A DNA stretch of 64,000 nucleotides. It comes from Maritimibacter alkaliphilus. Lineage in GTDB: Bacteria; Pseudomonadota; Alphaproteobacteria; Rhodobacterales; Rhodobacteraceae. Numbering within the stretch: position 1 is the first letter of the stretch; each line of letters starts with the position of its first letter. Positions 26,624-35,211 of this stretch are shown here, in pieces. The translations under genes were made by a program, and so were the position numbers. The notes under the pieces were generated by a model, which was not told the origin of the DNA, ran no database searches, and worked only from the letters and a program-made list of their open reading frames with translations. The DNA lies in assembly GCF_019801605.1 (NCBI RefSeq), contig NZ_JAHVIT010000005.1:62001-126000 (forward strand), written 5' to 3'.

Positions 26624-27372
26624 TCTCCATCCGCAACGTGAGCCATTCCATCGACCACACCCCGATCCTGCATGATGTCAGCCTCGACATTCCGCGCGGC
26701 GGGATCACGGCGCTGATCGGCCCCAACGGGGCGGGCAAGTCCACGCTGCTGTCGCTGGTGGCGCGTCTTGCCGCGCTGACCACGGGCGAGATCAGCGTCG
26801 ACACGCTGAAGATCGGCCAGTGCAAGGACCGCGACCTCGCCAAGGTGCTGGCGATCATGCCGCAGAGCACGCAGGTTTCCTCCCGCCTGACGATCCGGGA
26901 TCTCGTGGGCTTCGGGCGCTACCCCTGGCATCAGGGCCACCCCGGCCCCGAGGACCGCGAGAAGGTCGAGGAAACGCTCACACGCTTCGGGCTGGAGCCG
27001 CTGGCGCACCGCTTCCTCGACGAGATCTCGGGCGGGCAAAAGCAGCGCGCCTTCGCCGCCATGGCCTATGCCCAGTCAACACCCTACCTGCTGCTGGACG
27101 AGCCGCTCAACAACCTCGACATCGCGGCCTCGCGCTCGCTCATGCGGCTGCTGCGCGACATGGCCGAGGAGGACGGCAAGACCATCCTGATCGTGCTGCA
27201 CGACATCAACTACGCCGCCGCCTTCGCGGACCGGCTGGTGGTGATGAAGGAAGGCCGCATCGTCGCCGACGGCAAGCCGGAGAAGGTCGTCTCGGCCAAG
27301 CTGCTCTACGATGTCTTCGGCACCGATGCCCCGGTCTGCATGATGGATGAGCGACCAGTGGTCCTCGTCTGA
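26620..27372 (+). CDS. Siderophore ABC transporter ATP-binding protein
   Basis: A 250-residue ABC ATPase. Walker A is GPNGAGKST, the Q-loop is in MPQSTQ, the signature is ISGGQKQRA, Walker B is YLLLDEPLNNLD, and the H-loop is in VLHDINYA. It fits the FepC/CeuD/FatE group that powers FecCD permeases. It starts within the stop of the permease gene (ATGA). It is the last gene of the transporter operon; the TonB operon begins about 295 bp later. Confidence 0.95.
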   Translation: MISIRNVSHSIDHTPILHDVSLDIPRGGITALIGPNGAGKSTLLSLVARLAALTTGEISVDTLKIGQCKDRDLAKVLAIMPQSTQVSSRLTIRDLVGFGRYPWHQGHPGPEDREKVEETLTRFGLEPLAHRFLDEISGGQKQRAFAAMAYAQSTPYLLLDEPLNNLDIAASRSLMRLLRDMAEEDGKTILIVLHDINYAAAFADRLVVMKEGRIVADGKPEKVVSAKLLYDVFGTDAPVCMMDERPVVLV

Positions 27373-27411
27373 GATACACGCCGGCTTGACCTCTGGCGGC
27401 ATGGCAATACT

Positions 27412-27426
27412 TGACCATTTGTGTCA
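27412..27426. promoter_or_regulatory. TGA-N9-TCA box (RirA-type iron-responsive operator)
   Basis: TGACCATTTGTGTCA is a perfect TGA-N9-TCA match, the core of the iron-responsive operator bound by RirA in Rhizobiales and Rhodobacterales. It overlaps a possible -35 (TTGACC, 27411-27416), and an AT-rich TATATA follows at 27430. It lies 241 bp upstream of exbB. This fits iron repression of the TonB operon. A 15-bp pattern with six fixed bases can occur by chance, so the support is the location. Confidence 0.6.
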
Positions 27427-27666
27427 GCTTATATAGCAGCACAGATAACCCGCCAGCCGCGGCGAGTCGCCCCTCGCCTGCCAGCCTCGACATCACATTG
27501 CCGGATCCGGCCAGCCGCCTGCCGCCACGGGAGTGACCGTGCGGAATTGCGCTTTGACGGGGACCGGTTCCACGACGCACCCTGTGCAGGCGACCGCCCC
27601 GGCGGGCCTGCCGGGTCAGAGGCCCGCGCCAAGCCGCGCGCCGGAGCACATCAAAGGGGGCCATTC

Positions 27667-28809
27667 ATGGCGCGCAACTGGAACACGGAACTTCGGATCG
27701 TCCCGGCGGCCCTGCTGGCATTCGGCCTTGGCAGTGCCGCCATGGCACAGGATGCGGCCCCCAGCGTCAGCACCGACATGCCCGGCATGAACGCCCCGGC
27801 CGCCCCCGCGGATCAGGGCACCGCGCTGCCCGCCGCCAGCGACGAGGCCGCCCCGCAACGCGCCCTGCCCGGCGCCGAGACCCCCGCAGCGGACGCGGCG
27901 ACGCCCGCGGCCACCACCGAGGCCCCGGCGGAGACCACCGCCGCGCCCGCAGCCGACGGCACTGCTCCGGCAGAGGCAGAGACGCCCGCGGCAGACAGCG
28001 CCGCGCCGGTGGAGGCCGATGCGCCCGCATCCGACCTCGCCGCGACCGAAGCCGCCCCCGACGCGCCCGCCGAAGAGGCCGTGCCGCTCACCGACATCTT
28101 CCTCGACGATCCGCAGGCCGCGGTGACCGAGGCCGCGGGCCGTGCGCAGAGCTTCCTCGTCGATGGCGGCCCCTCGATCTGGGCCATTGCCGCGCTCTCG
28201 GTCATCACCGTGGCGCTGATCCTGTGGAAGATCTGGCGCTTCTTCATCGCCGGTGCCTGGTCGCGCCGCGCCTCGCGCAAGGCGGTGGAATACTGGGAGG
28301 CAGGCCAGACCCGGCAGGCCTACCAGATGGTCGCCAAGCGGCGCGGCCTGCGCTCGCGGCTGACCGCGGCCACGATGCGCGCCAGCCTCGATCTGCCCGA
28401 AGACAGCGCCCGCGAGGAAGCCTCGCGCGTGGCCAAGCGCTTGCTGGGTGCCGCCGGCACTGGCCTGCGCCCGCTGGAACTGATCGCGACGATTGCCCCG
28501 CTGCTGGGTCTGCTGGGCACGGTTCTGGGCATGATCTCGGCCTTCCAGGCCTTGCAGGAGGCGGGCAACAACGCGGATCCCGCCATGCTCGCAGGCGGTA
28601 TCTGGGAGGCCCTGCTTACCACTGCCGCCGGTATGGCCGTGGCGATCCCCGCCTCTGCCGCTTTGACGTGGTTCGAGGCCGTGATCGACAGCGTGCGCCA
28701 GGACATGGAAGACCTCGCCGCCCGTATCTTCATCGCCGGGCGGGGCAGCAACCTGCCGCGCGAGATGCCCCAGGATTACGCCGCTGAGATGGACGTCGCC
28801 GCGCAATGA
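27667..28809 (+). CDS. exbB: ExbB-like MotA/TolQ/ExbB proton channel protein
   Basis: A 380-residue inner-membrane proton-channel subunit. A signal peptide (about residues 1-27) precedes a Pro/Ala/Glu/Thr-rich periplasmic region to about residue 140. TM1 (SIWAIAALSVITVALILWKIW) and a cytoplasmic region follow, then the conserved MotA/TolQ/ExbB core with GLRPLELIATIAPLLGLLGTV and EALLTTAAGMAVAIPASAAL. The long N-terminal extension is typical of alphaproteobacterial ExbB. It drives TonB using the proton gradient, and is first in exbB-exbD-exbD-tonB with 4-bp overlaps. Confidence 0.93.
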   Translation: MARNWNTELRIVPAALLAFGLGSAAMAQDAAPSVSTDMPGMNAPAAPADQGTALPAASDEAAPQRALPGAETPAADAATPAATTEAPAETTAAPAADGTAPAEAETPAADSAAPVEADAPASDLAATEAAPDAPAEEAVPLTDIFLDDPQAAVTEAAGRAQSFLVDGGPSIWAIAALSVITVALILWKIWRFFIAGAWSRRASRKAVEYWEAGQTRQAYQMVAKRRGLRSRLTAATMRASLDLPEDSAREEASRVAKRLLGAAGTGLRPLELIATIAPLLGLLGTVLGMISAFQALQEAGNNADPAMLAGGIWEALLTTAAGMAVAIPASAALTWFEAVIDSVRQDMEDLAARIFIAGRGSNLPREMPQDYAAEMDVAAQ

Positions 28810-29189
28810 CCCTCTTCTCGGATCCACCCCGGCGTCGCCGCAGGCCCAGCCTGACGCCGATGATCGACGTGGTCTTCCTGCTGCTGGTCTTCTTCATGCT
28901 GGCCTCGCGCTTTGGCACGGATCATGTCCTGCCGATGCCGCTGGCCTCGGGCGGGGGCACCGCCTACGAGGGCCCGCCGCGGCTGGTGGACGTGACCCCG
29001 GAGGGGCTGCGCCTGAACGGCCAGCCGATGGAGGAGGCCGCGCTGATCGCCGCCATGGCCGACCTGACCGAGGCCCCGACCGATCCGATCATCCTGCGCG
29101 GCCGCGACGGCGCGGACCTGCAATCCATCGTCAGCATCGGCACCGCCCTGCGCGGTGCAGGCTATACAGCGCTGGTGCTGGTCGAATGA
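28806..29189 (+). CDS. exbD: ExbD/TolR-family protein, canonical Asp
   Basis: A 127-residue single-TM ExbD. A basic N-terminal tail (PPRRRRRP) precedes the TM signature TPMIDVVFLLLVFFMLASR, with the membrane Asp at residue 21, equivalent to the essential proton-path Asp25 of E. coli ExbD. The rest is the periplasmic domain. Its ATG overlaps the exbB stop (ATGA) and its stop overlaps the next ExbD (ATGA). It would work with ExbB and TonB. Confidence 0.93.
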   Translation: MTLFSDPPRRRRRPSLTPMIDVVFLLLVFFMLASRFGTDHVLPMPLASGGGTAYEGPPRLVDVTPEGLRLNGQPMEEAALIAAMADLTEAPTDPIILRGRDGADLQSIVSIGTALRGAGYTALVLVE

Positions 29190-29587
29190 GCCTGAATTTC
29201 GCCTCCCCACCCAAGAAGGACCGCGGCGAATCCATCGTGCCGATGATCAACGTGGTCTTCCTGCTGCTGATCTTCTTCCTGATGACCTCGCGCCTCGCCC
29301 CGCCGGAGCCGATCGACGTCGCGCCCCCTGTCGCCACCAGTGGCGAGGAGGCCGAGAGCGCCCCGGTGCTTTTCTATTCCGCCGAGGGCGAGATCGCCTT
29401 CGAGGACCTGCGTGGCGAGGCAGCGATCGCCGCCATGGCCGCGGCGGCCGGTGCCGCGGGGCCTGACGCCCCCGCGCCGCAGCTGCGTGCCGATCAGGGG
29501 GCCGAGGCCACCGCCGTGGCCCGCCTGCTCAAGGACCTCGCCGCGGCGGGGCTCTCCAATGTCTCTCTCGTGATTGCGCCGCAATGA
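29186..29587 (+). CDS. Second ExbD/TolR-family protein, Asp replaced by Asn
   Basis: A 133-residue ExbD paralogue directly after the first one. The TM signature is VPMINVVFLLLIFFLMTSR, so the membrane acidic residue is Asn22 (codon AAC, 29249-29251) instead of Asp. The periplasmic domain differs clearly from that of the first ExbD, so this is an old duplication. It overlaps both neighbours by 4 bp. Loss of the acidic residue should stop proton carriage by this subunit alone, so it may form a heterodimer with the first ExbD (inference). Confidence 0.92.
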   Translation: MSLNFASPPKKDRGESIVPMINVVFLLLIFFLMTSRLAPPEPIDVAPPVATSGEEAESAPVLFYSAEGEIAFEDLRGEAAIAAMAAAAGAAGPDAPAPQLRADQGAEATAVARLLKDLAAAGLSNVSLVIAPQ

Positions 29588-30492
29588 TCCGTATCGCCGA
29601 ACTCCTCGCCTTCGTGGCGCTCGCCGTCGGGGTCCATATCCTCTTCGCGCTCCGGCTCGACACCGAGGACGGCGCCGATGCCGGGGGTCAGGGGGGTGAC
29701 GCCATGGTGACGCTGGCCGCCGCGACCGCGCAGATGGAAACCATGGTCGAGCAATGGGAGCGCCCGCCCGAGCTGGACACCCCGCAGGACATCGCGCCCG
29801 CGCCGGTCGAGACGCCGGTGGCCGAGGCGCCGCGCCTGAACAGCGCCCCGCCCGACCTCGCCCCGGTGCAGAGCGCCGCGATCCAGCTGCCCAGCATGAC
29901 CGAGGAGCGCCCCGACACCCCCGAGATCGACCTCTCGACCCCGCCGCCGCCGGAACCTGAACCGGAACCCGAACCCGAGATCCAGCAAAGCGAGCTTGCA
30001 CCGCAGTCCTCCCCCCGTCCGCCGGAGCGCCCCGAGGCCCCGCGCGAACGCCCGCAGCCCAAGCCCGAACCGAAGCGGCAGGCGCAGGTGGCGGAGAAGG
30101 CGCAGCAATCCTCCGCCGGCTCCGCGGCGCAGAAATCCGCCGGCAGCGGCGGCTCGGCCTTCGCGGGCAACTCGGGCCGGACCGAGGCCTCGACCATGAG
30201 CAAGGCGCAGTCCGCCAAGCTGGAGACCGTCTGGGGCGCCAAGATCCGCGCCAAGATCGCCCGCTACAAACGCTTCCCCCGCGGAGTGCGTGGCGGCGGG
30301 CGCGTGGTGCTCAGCATCACCGTGACGCCCTCGGGTCAGGTGGCCGGCGCAGGCATCGCGCGGTCCTCGGGCAATGGCGAGCTGGACCGTGCCGCGCTGC
30401 AGGCCGTGCAACGCGCGGGCCGGATGCCCGCCGCGCCCAGTGGGCTGACGAATGCGCGGTATTCCTTCGCCCTGCCGATGAGCTTCGACTGA
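29584..30492 (+). CDS. tonB: TonB-family energy transducer
   Basis: A 302-residue TonB. An N-terminal TM anchor (about residues 3-24) has the His in VGVHILF as in TonB. The spacer is Pro/Glu rich, with PPPPEPEPEPEPE near residue 120, and includes a KPEPKRQAQ basic stretch. The C-terminal TonB domain starts near residue 215 (KLETVWGAKIRAKIARYKRFP) with GRVVLSITVTPSGQV. It couples ExbB/ExbD to TonB-dependent outer-membrane receptors. No receptor gene is present in the window. Last gene of the operon. Confidence 0.93.
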   Translation: MIRIAELLAFVALAVGVHILFALRLDTEDGADAGGQGGDAMVTLAAATAQMETMVEQWERPPELDTPQDIAPAPVETPVAEAPRLNSAPPDLAPVQSAAIQLPSMTEERPDTPEIDLSTPPPPEPEPEPEPEIQQSELAPQSSPRPPERPEAPRERPQPKPEPKRQAQVAEKAQQSSAGSAAQKSAGSGGSAFAGNSGRTEASTMSKAQSAKLETVWGAKIRAKIARYKRFPRGVRGGGRVVLSITVTPSGQVAGAGIARSSGNGELDRAALQAVQRAGRMPAAPSGLTNARYSFALPMSFD

Positions 30493-30659
30493 CGCACAGC
30501 TTGGCGATCCCCGTCCAGACACGGGGGTCTCCAATGCGAGAATCCCGCCTGATCCGGGGTCCCAAAACTTTTCCGAAAAAAGATCGTTCTCCGGCGACGG
30601 AAGAACCGGACGCCTGCGTATCACTTTTCATAACCGCCCGAACTTCGGAGACAACGGAT

Positions 30660-31088
30660 ATGAAAAAGACCCTCATCGCACTGCTCGCCGCCACCACGGT
30701 CATGGGCACCGCCCCGCTCGCCATGGCCGCCGGCAACCCCTCTCCCCAGCAGCAATGCCAGGGCAAGTCCTGCGGCAACGCCCAGAACCAGGGCCAGCAC
30801 AAGGGCCAGCTGGCGCAGAAACCCGGCAACGGCCAGCAACAGCAGGCCCAGAAGCCCGGTGGCAACCAGCAAAAACCCCGGCAGCAGGCGCAACACAATC
30901 AGGGACCGCAGCGCGGTGACTCCGCCCGGAGCGCCCCGCGCCCCAGCTCGGCCCAGCTGAAGAAGCTGCCCTCGCCGCCGAAGGGTCAGGAATACCGCAT
31001 CCTGAATGACCGCGTCGTGCGCGTGGACAGCGATACGCTGGCCGTTGTCGCCGTTGCGGGCCTCGTGACCGCGCTTCTGGCGAACTGA
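30660..31088 (+). CDS. RcnB-family small periplasmic protein
   Basis: A 142-residue secreted protein. A signal peptide (about 1-23, cleavage after AMA-A) is followed by a Gln/Gly/Asn/Lys-rich low-complexity region (about 24-105). The C-terminal segment PPKGQEYRILNDRVVRVDSDTL matches the pattern of RcnB-type proteins, ending in a hydrophobic tail. RcnB proteins are linked to metal homeostasis in some bacteria, but this link is weak here. GGAGA sits before the ATG. A strong terminator follows at 31171. Confidence 0.65.
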   Translation: MKKTLIALLAATTVMGTAPLAMAAGNPSPQQQCQGKSCGNAQNQGQHKGQLAQKPGNGQQQQAQKPGGNQQKPRQQAQHNQGPQRGDSARSAPRPSSAQLKKLPSPPKGQEYRILNDRVVRVDSDTLAVVAVAGLVTALLAN

Positions 31089-31170
31089 TTTCAAGACGAC
31101 CACCACTCACACGATACCACTCACACTCACGGAATACCGCGCCGGGCCCACTCCCCTGGACCAGCGCGGT

Positions 31171-31209
31171 GGCGCCCCGCCACTGCCCCCGCAGGCGGGG
31201 CGCCTTTTT
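31171..31209 (+). terminator. Strong Rho-independent terminator
   Basis: Perfect 11-bp stem GGCGCCCCGCC/GGCGGGGCGCC with a 12-nt loop, followed by TTTTT. It lies 82 bp after the RcnB-like gene. Confidence 0.9.
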
Positions 31210-31299
31210 GTCCATAGGCCTTGATTGTGCAGGAGCGCGACGCGCCTGAGCGCTGCGCGGCGCTCACTTCGGGCCTCGACTCGGGCTTCGACTCGGGCA

Positions 31300-32004
31300 T
31301 CAGATCACCCGGATCACGTCCTTGCCGACCGAGAGCATGTAGCCCCGCCGGGCGATGTTCTTCACCAGCAGCTCGCTCACCAGCTGGTTGCCCAGCGTAT
31401 CGCGCAGCCGCTTGATCCGCGTCGCCCCGGCGGCCTCCTCGCAGTCGTGCTCGGCCTTGCCGGAGATCATCGCCTCGATCTGCACGCCGGACAGAACCTC
31501 GTCATCCATCCGCGCCTCCGCCAGCACCGACAGCGTCTCGATTGCCGCATCGGTCAGCTTGAAGCCGAGGTTGTTGAGATAGACGGTCTTTTCCTCGCGG
31601 CTGATCAGGAGCGAGTTCACCTCGATGCCCGCCCTCTCGATCTGGGCCATGCGGCGGTTCAGCGTGACCAGCATGATCAGGAACACCAGCGCCGCCAGCA
31701 GCAGCGCCGCGGCAAAGACCAGCAGCACGAAGATCACCATGCGGTAGCTGGTCAGCGTCTCGGCAAAGGCGGTGCCGGACAGCGCGAGGATCTCCAGCAG
31801 CTTCACCTCCGCCTGATCGGTGAGGTTGTCGTTCTCGACGAAGATCTGCTCGACCCGGTCATTGAAGGCGTTGGCATCGGGCAGGGTCGCGAAGAGAACC
31901 CCCGCCGCGACCATCAGGATCAGCACGATGGCCGCCAGCCCCAGGCCGACGACCCGCGATCCGGCACGCCGCGCGTCAGAAGCGAAGATAGTATTGTCCT
32001 GCAT
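31300..32004 (-). CDS. Membrane-anchored winged-helix (OmpR-type) protein
   Basis: A 234-residue protein with two TM helices (about 18-40 and 88-114) and a 47-residue periplasmic loop between them. The cytoplasmic C-terminus (about 145-232) resembles the OmpR/PhoB winged helix: FKLTDAAIETLSVLAEA, then GATRIKRLRDTLG as recognition-helix region, and NIARRGYMLSV as the wing. There is no receiver domain. The topology is the reverse of ToxR, which has the DNA-binding domain first. It overlaps the small secreted gene upstream by 29 bp. A role as a membrane transcription regulator is inferred; the target is unknown. Confidence 0.75.
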   Translation of the reverse strand: MQDNTIFASDARRAGSRVVGLGLAAIVLILMVAAGVLFATLPDANAFNDRVEQIFVENDNLTDQAEVKLLEILALSGTAFAETLTSYRMVIFVLLVFAAALLLAALVFLIMLVTLNRRMAQIERAGIEVNSLLISREEKTVYLNNLGFKLTDAAIETLSVLAEARMDDEVLSGVQIEAMISGKAEHDCEEAAGATRIKRLRDTLGNQLVSELLVKNIARRGYMLSVGKDVIRVI

Positions 32005-32263
32005 CGGCTTTCCTGCGCTCCAGCCCGCTCTCGTCGAAGGTCGAGAGCACATTGAGCAGCGTCCAGCCCGCGGATGCAAGCCGGCCGGCGACCTCCTGCC
32101 GGGCCTCGGCAGGCGAACAGCTGCTCACCTGCATGACCCCGTAGTGCAGTTGCAGCGGCCGGTCCCGCTTTGCCTTATAATCGGCGTAGCAGGCGGCCTG
32201 TGCCGCAGCGGGCATCAGCGTGAGGGCCAGAAGGAGGCCGGATATGCGCAGGATATGGCTCAT
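31976..32263 (-). CDS. Small secreted protein upstream of the membrane winged-helix gene
   Basis: A 95-residue hypothetical protein. A signal peptide ends near AAQA-A (about residue 22), and the mature part begins with CYADYKAKRDRPLQLHYGVM and has a second Cys (VSSCSPAEARQEV). The two Cys probably form a disulfide. Its end overlaps the start of the winged-helix gene by 29 bp, so the two are translated together and may work as a pair. ATG 32263 was chosen because the signal peptide starts there. Confidence 0.72.
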   Translation of the reverse strand: MSHILRISGLLLALTLMPAAAQAACYADYKAKRDRPLQLHYGVMQVSSCSPAEARQEVAGRLASAGWTLLNVLSTFDESGLERRKADAGQYYLRF

Positions 32264-32446
32264 GCCGGGAACCATGCGGCCGGCCTGCGCGATATTCAAT
32301 AACAATAGGGGTTTGAGCCTCTCGTTATCCGATAACACCCCGCTGTTATTGCCCGATTTCGCCCTCCGGACCGATGTTCGGGTGGCAAGGTCCGACATGG
32401 CGAGTCACGCCGGGCCAGCCTCAACGCCCCATCGAAAGGACATCCC

Positions 32447-32884
32447 ATGTTCCGCAAGACCATCACCACCCTGGCCGCCGCCGCCATCGCGCTGACCACC
32501 TTCGCCGCCGCCCCCGTAAGCGCCCGGGATGGGGACGACCTCGTGAAGTTCCTCGCAGGCGCCACCGCGCTGGTCGTGATCGGCAATGCCATCAGCGACA
32601 GCAAGAAGGACAAGAAGAAGTACACCGAGGCGCACATGCGCCCGAAGCCCAAGCCGCAGTACCGTGATCAGCGCGACTATCGCTGGAACAACCACGACCG
32701 CCGCGACGCCTATCGCTACAACAACCACGACCGCCGCGATGCCTATCGCTACGACAACCGGCGCGATGAGCGCAGCCGCTACAACCGGCACGACGATCGC
32801 CGGCAGGGACAGGTCAGCACCTGCTACACCCGCAACGTCGGCCGGAACGACACCCGCACCTACTGCTCGCAGGGCCGCCGCTGA
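32447..32884 (+). CDS. Secreted Arg/Tyr/Asn/Asp-rich repeat protein
   Basis: A 145-residue protein with a signal peptide (about 1-26, cleavage after VSA-R) and a hydrophobic segment (KFLAGATALVVIGNAI). The C-terminal half is very rich in Arg, Asp, Tyr and Asn and contains two tandem copies of NNHDRRDAYRY near residues 80-102. Two Cys close the chain (STCYTRN and TYCSQ). It is not a family I recognise, and is basic and probably periplasmic. It is followed by a GC hairpin with a TTCG loop. Confidence 0.7.
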   Translation: MFRKTITTLAAAAIALTTFAAAPVSARDGDDLVKFLAGATALVVIGNAISDSKKDKKKYTEAHMRPKPKPQYRDQRDYRWNNHDRRDAYRYNNHDRRDAYRYDNRRDERSRYNRHDDRRQGQVSTCYTRNVGRNDTRTYCSQGRR

Positions 32885-32914
32885 GCTGCCGCTGACGAAC
32901 GACCGGTGCAATCG

Positions 32915-32932
32915 GGGGGCCTTCGGGCCCCC
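32915..32932 (+). terminator. GC hairpin with TTCG loop
   Basis: GGGGGCC-TTCG-GGCCCCC, a 7-bp stem with a stable tetraloop, starting 31 bp after the stop codon. It has only a short T stretch (TT), so its strength is moderate. Confidence 0.6.
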
Positions 32933-32981
32933 TTCGCCTGTCTGCCCCGGCGCGCTGCGCGGGCCGGATGGCCCGATCAGT

Positions 32982-33029
32982 GGCCTGTGCCAAGGCCTGT
33001 GCGAAGGCTTGTGCGAAGGCTTGTGCAAA
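32982..33029. repeat. 12-bp tandem repeat, four copies
   Basis: Units GGCCTGTGCCAA, GGCCTGTGCGAA, GGCTTGTGCGAA and GGCTTGTGCAAA run in tandem from 32982 to 33029, just upstream of rnhB. Each copy differs by one or two bases. Confidence 0.9.
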
Positions 33030-33055
33030 GGCCCCCGCTGTGGTCATCCCATGAC

Positions 33056-33676
33056 ATGAGCACACCAGATTTCTCCTTCGAAGACGCCGCCCGCGCCGCT
33101 GGTGCCACCCGCATCGCCGGGGTGGACGAAGTGGGCCGTGGCCCCCTCGCCGGGCCGGTCACCGCCGCCGCCGTCATCCTCGACCCGTCGCGCCTGCCCG
33201 AGGGGCTGAACGACTCCAAGAAGCTGACGCCCAAGCGCCGCGAGGCCCTCGCCGCGATTCTGCCCGAGGTGGCGGTGGTCTGCGTCGCCCATGCCAGCGT
33301 CGAGGAAATCGACGAGCTGAACATCCTGCGCGCCAGCCACCTCGCCATGGAGCGGGCGGTGGCGGGGCTGCCCCAGGCGCCCGATCACCTGCTGATCGAC
33401 GGCAACATGATTCCCCGCGGCCTGACGATCCCGGCGACCACCGTCGTGAAGGGCGATGCGCTGTCGCTCTCCATCGCGGCGGCCTCGATCATGGCCAAAA
33501 TCGCCCGGGACGAGATCATGAGGGATTTGGCGCAACACTTCCCCGGTTATGGCTGGGAGAAGAACGCGGGCTACCCCTCCAAGGCCCACCAGGAGGCCCT
33601 CCTAAATCTGGGGATAACCCCGCACCATAGAAGATCCTTCAAGCCGGTCCACAATATCTTGTGTAAAGGGGTTTAG
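33056..33676 (+). CDS. rnhB: Ribonuclease HII
   Basis: Cleaves the RNA strand of RNA/DNA hybrids and removes single ribonucleotides from DNA. It has 206 residues, normal for the family. The N-terminal [14 protein letters not shown] has the catalytic Asp-Glu pair, SKKLTPKRR is the substrate stretch, then LIDGNMIPR and [17 protein letters not shown] with the downstream metal ligand. ATG 33056 (MSTPDF) follows the 12-bp repeat. An upstream in-frame extension would add 50 residues of low-complexity sequence encoded by that repeat, which I do not support. ccrM follows. Confidence 0.95.
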   Translation: MSTPDFSFEDAARAAGATRIAGVDEVGRGPLAGPVTAAAVILDPSRLPEGLNDSKKLTPKRREALAAILPEVAVVCVAHASVEEIDELNILRASHLAMERAVAGLPQAPDHLLIDGNMIPRGLTIPATTVVKGDALSLSIAAASIMAKIARDEIMRDLAQHFPGYGWEKNAGYPSKAHQEALLNLGITPHHRRSFKPVHNILCKGV

Positions 33677-33683
33677 TTAACCC

Positions 33684-34880
<1,197 letters not shown>

Positions 34881-34960
34881 GCCCCGGTTTCAAGAGAGCT
34901 TTCCAGAACATAGAGCCGCCTGGTGTCCGCGCGCCCGTCGCGCGTGGACACGCTACCTGT

Positions 34961-34989
34961 GCCCCGCCTTCGTGGCGGGGCTCTTTTTT
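34961..34989 (+). terminator. Rho-independent terminator of ccrM
   Basis: GCCCCGCC-TTCGT-GGCGGGGC followed by TCTTTTTT, an 8-bp GC stem with a five-base loop. It lies 80 bp after the ccrM stop. Confidence 0.88.
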
Positions 34990-35028
34990 GGGGTGTGGGT
35001 CTTTCGGGAGGCCGGCTGCGGGTGGCCT

Positions 35029-35073
35029 CCAAGAATTTTCGAAAATTCCTGGCAAAATTCTTCGAAGAATTTT
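35029..35073. repeat. Double-hairpin intergenic element, copy 2
   Basis: First hairpin 35029-35052, CCAAGAATTTTC against GAAAATTCCTGG with one mismatch. The second, 35054-35073, is the perfect palindrome AAAATTCTTCGAAGAATTTT. It is closely related to copy 4 at 61551-61597 and has the same layout as copies 1 and 3. Confidence 0.82.
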
Positions 35074-35131
35074 GGGCGCGGCGCGGCAGTGTCCCGCAGC
35101 GCTTCGGACCGCAGCCCATGAGGCTGGCGGA

Positions 35132-35203
35132 GACGGGGGGCTCTGCCCCCCGTCCGCCCGTGCCGGACGGACGTCCCCCGGAGGTATTTCGGGAAAGATG
35201 AAG
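35132..35203 (-). repeat. Stop-adjacent palindromic element, copy 2
   Basis: Read from the phosphodiester glycosidase stop outward: CTTCATCTTTCCCGAAATAC, then CTCCGGGGGACG, a GTCCG hairpin, then GGGGGGCAGAGCCCCCC. It begins 8 bp after the stop codon at 35212 and matches the element at 12280 and 61330. Confidence 0.75.
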
Positions 35204-35211
35204 CGGGGGCC

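Noticed and set aside
30566-30583. A fifth double-hairpin element before the RcnB-like gene
   Set aside because: CTTTT/GAAAAAAG forms only a short imperfect stem and the second palindrome is missing, so it does not meet the pattern.
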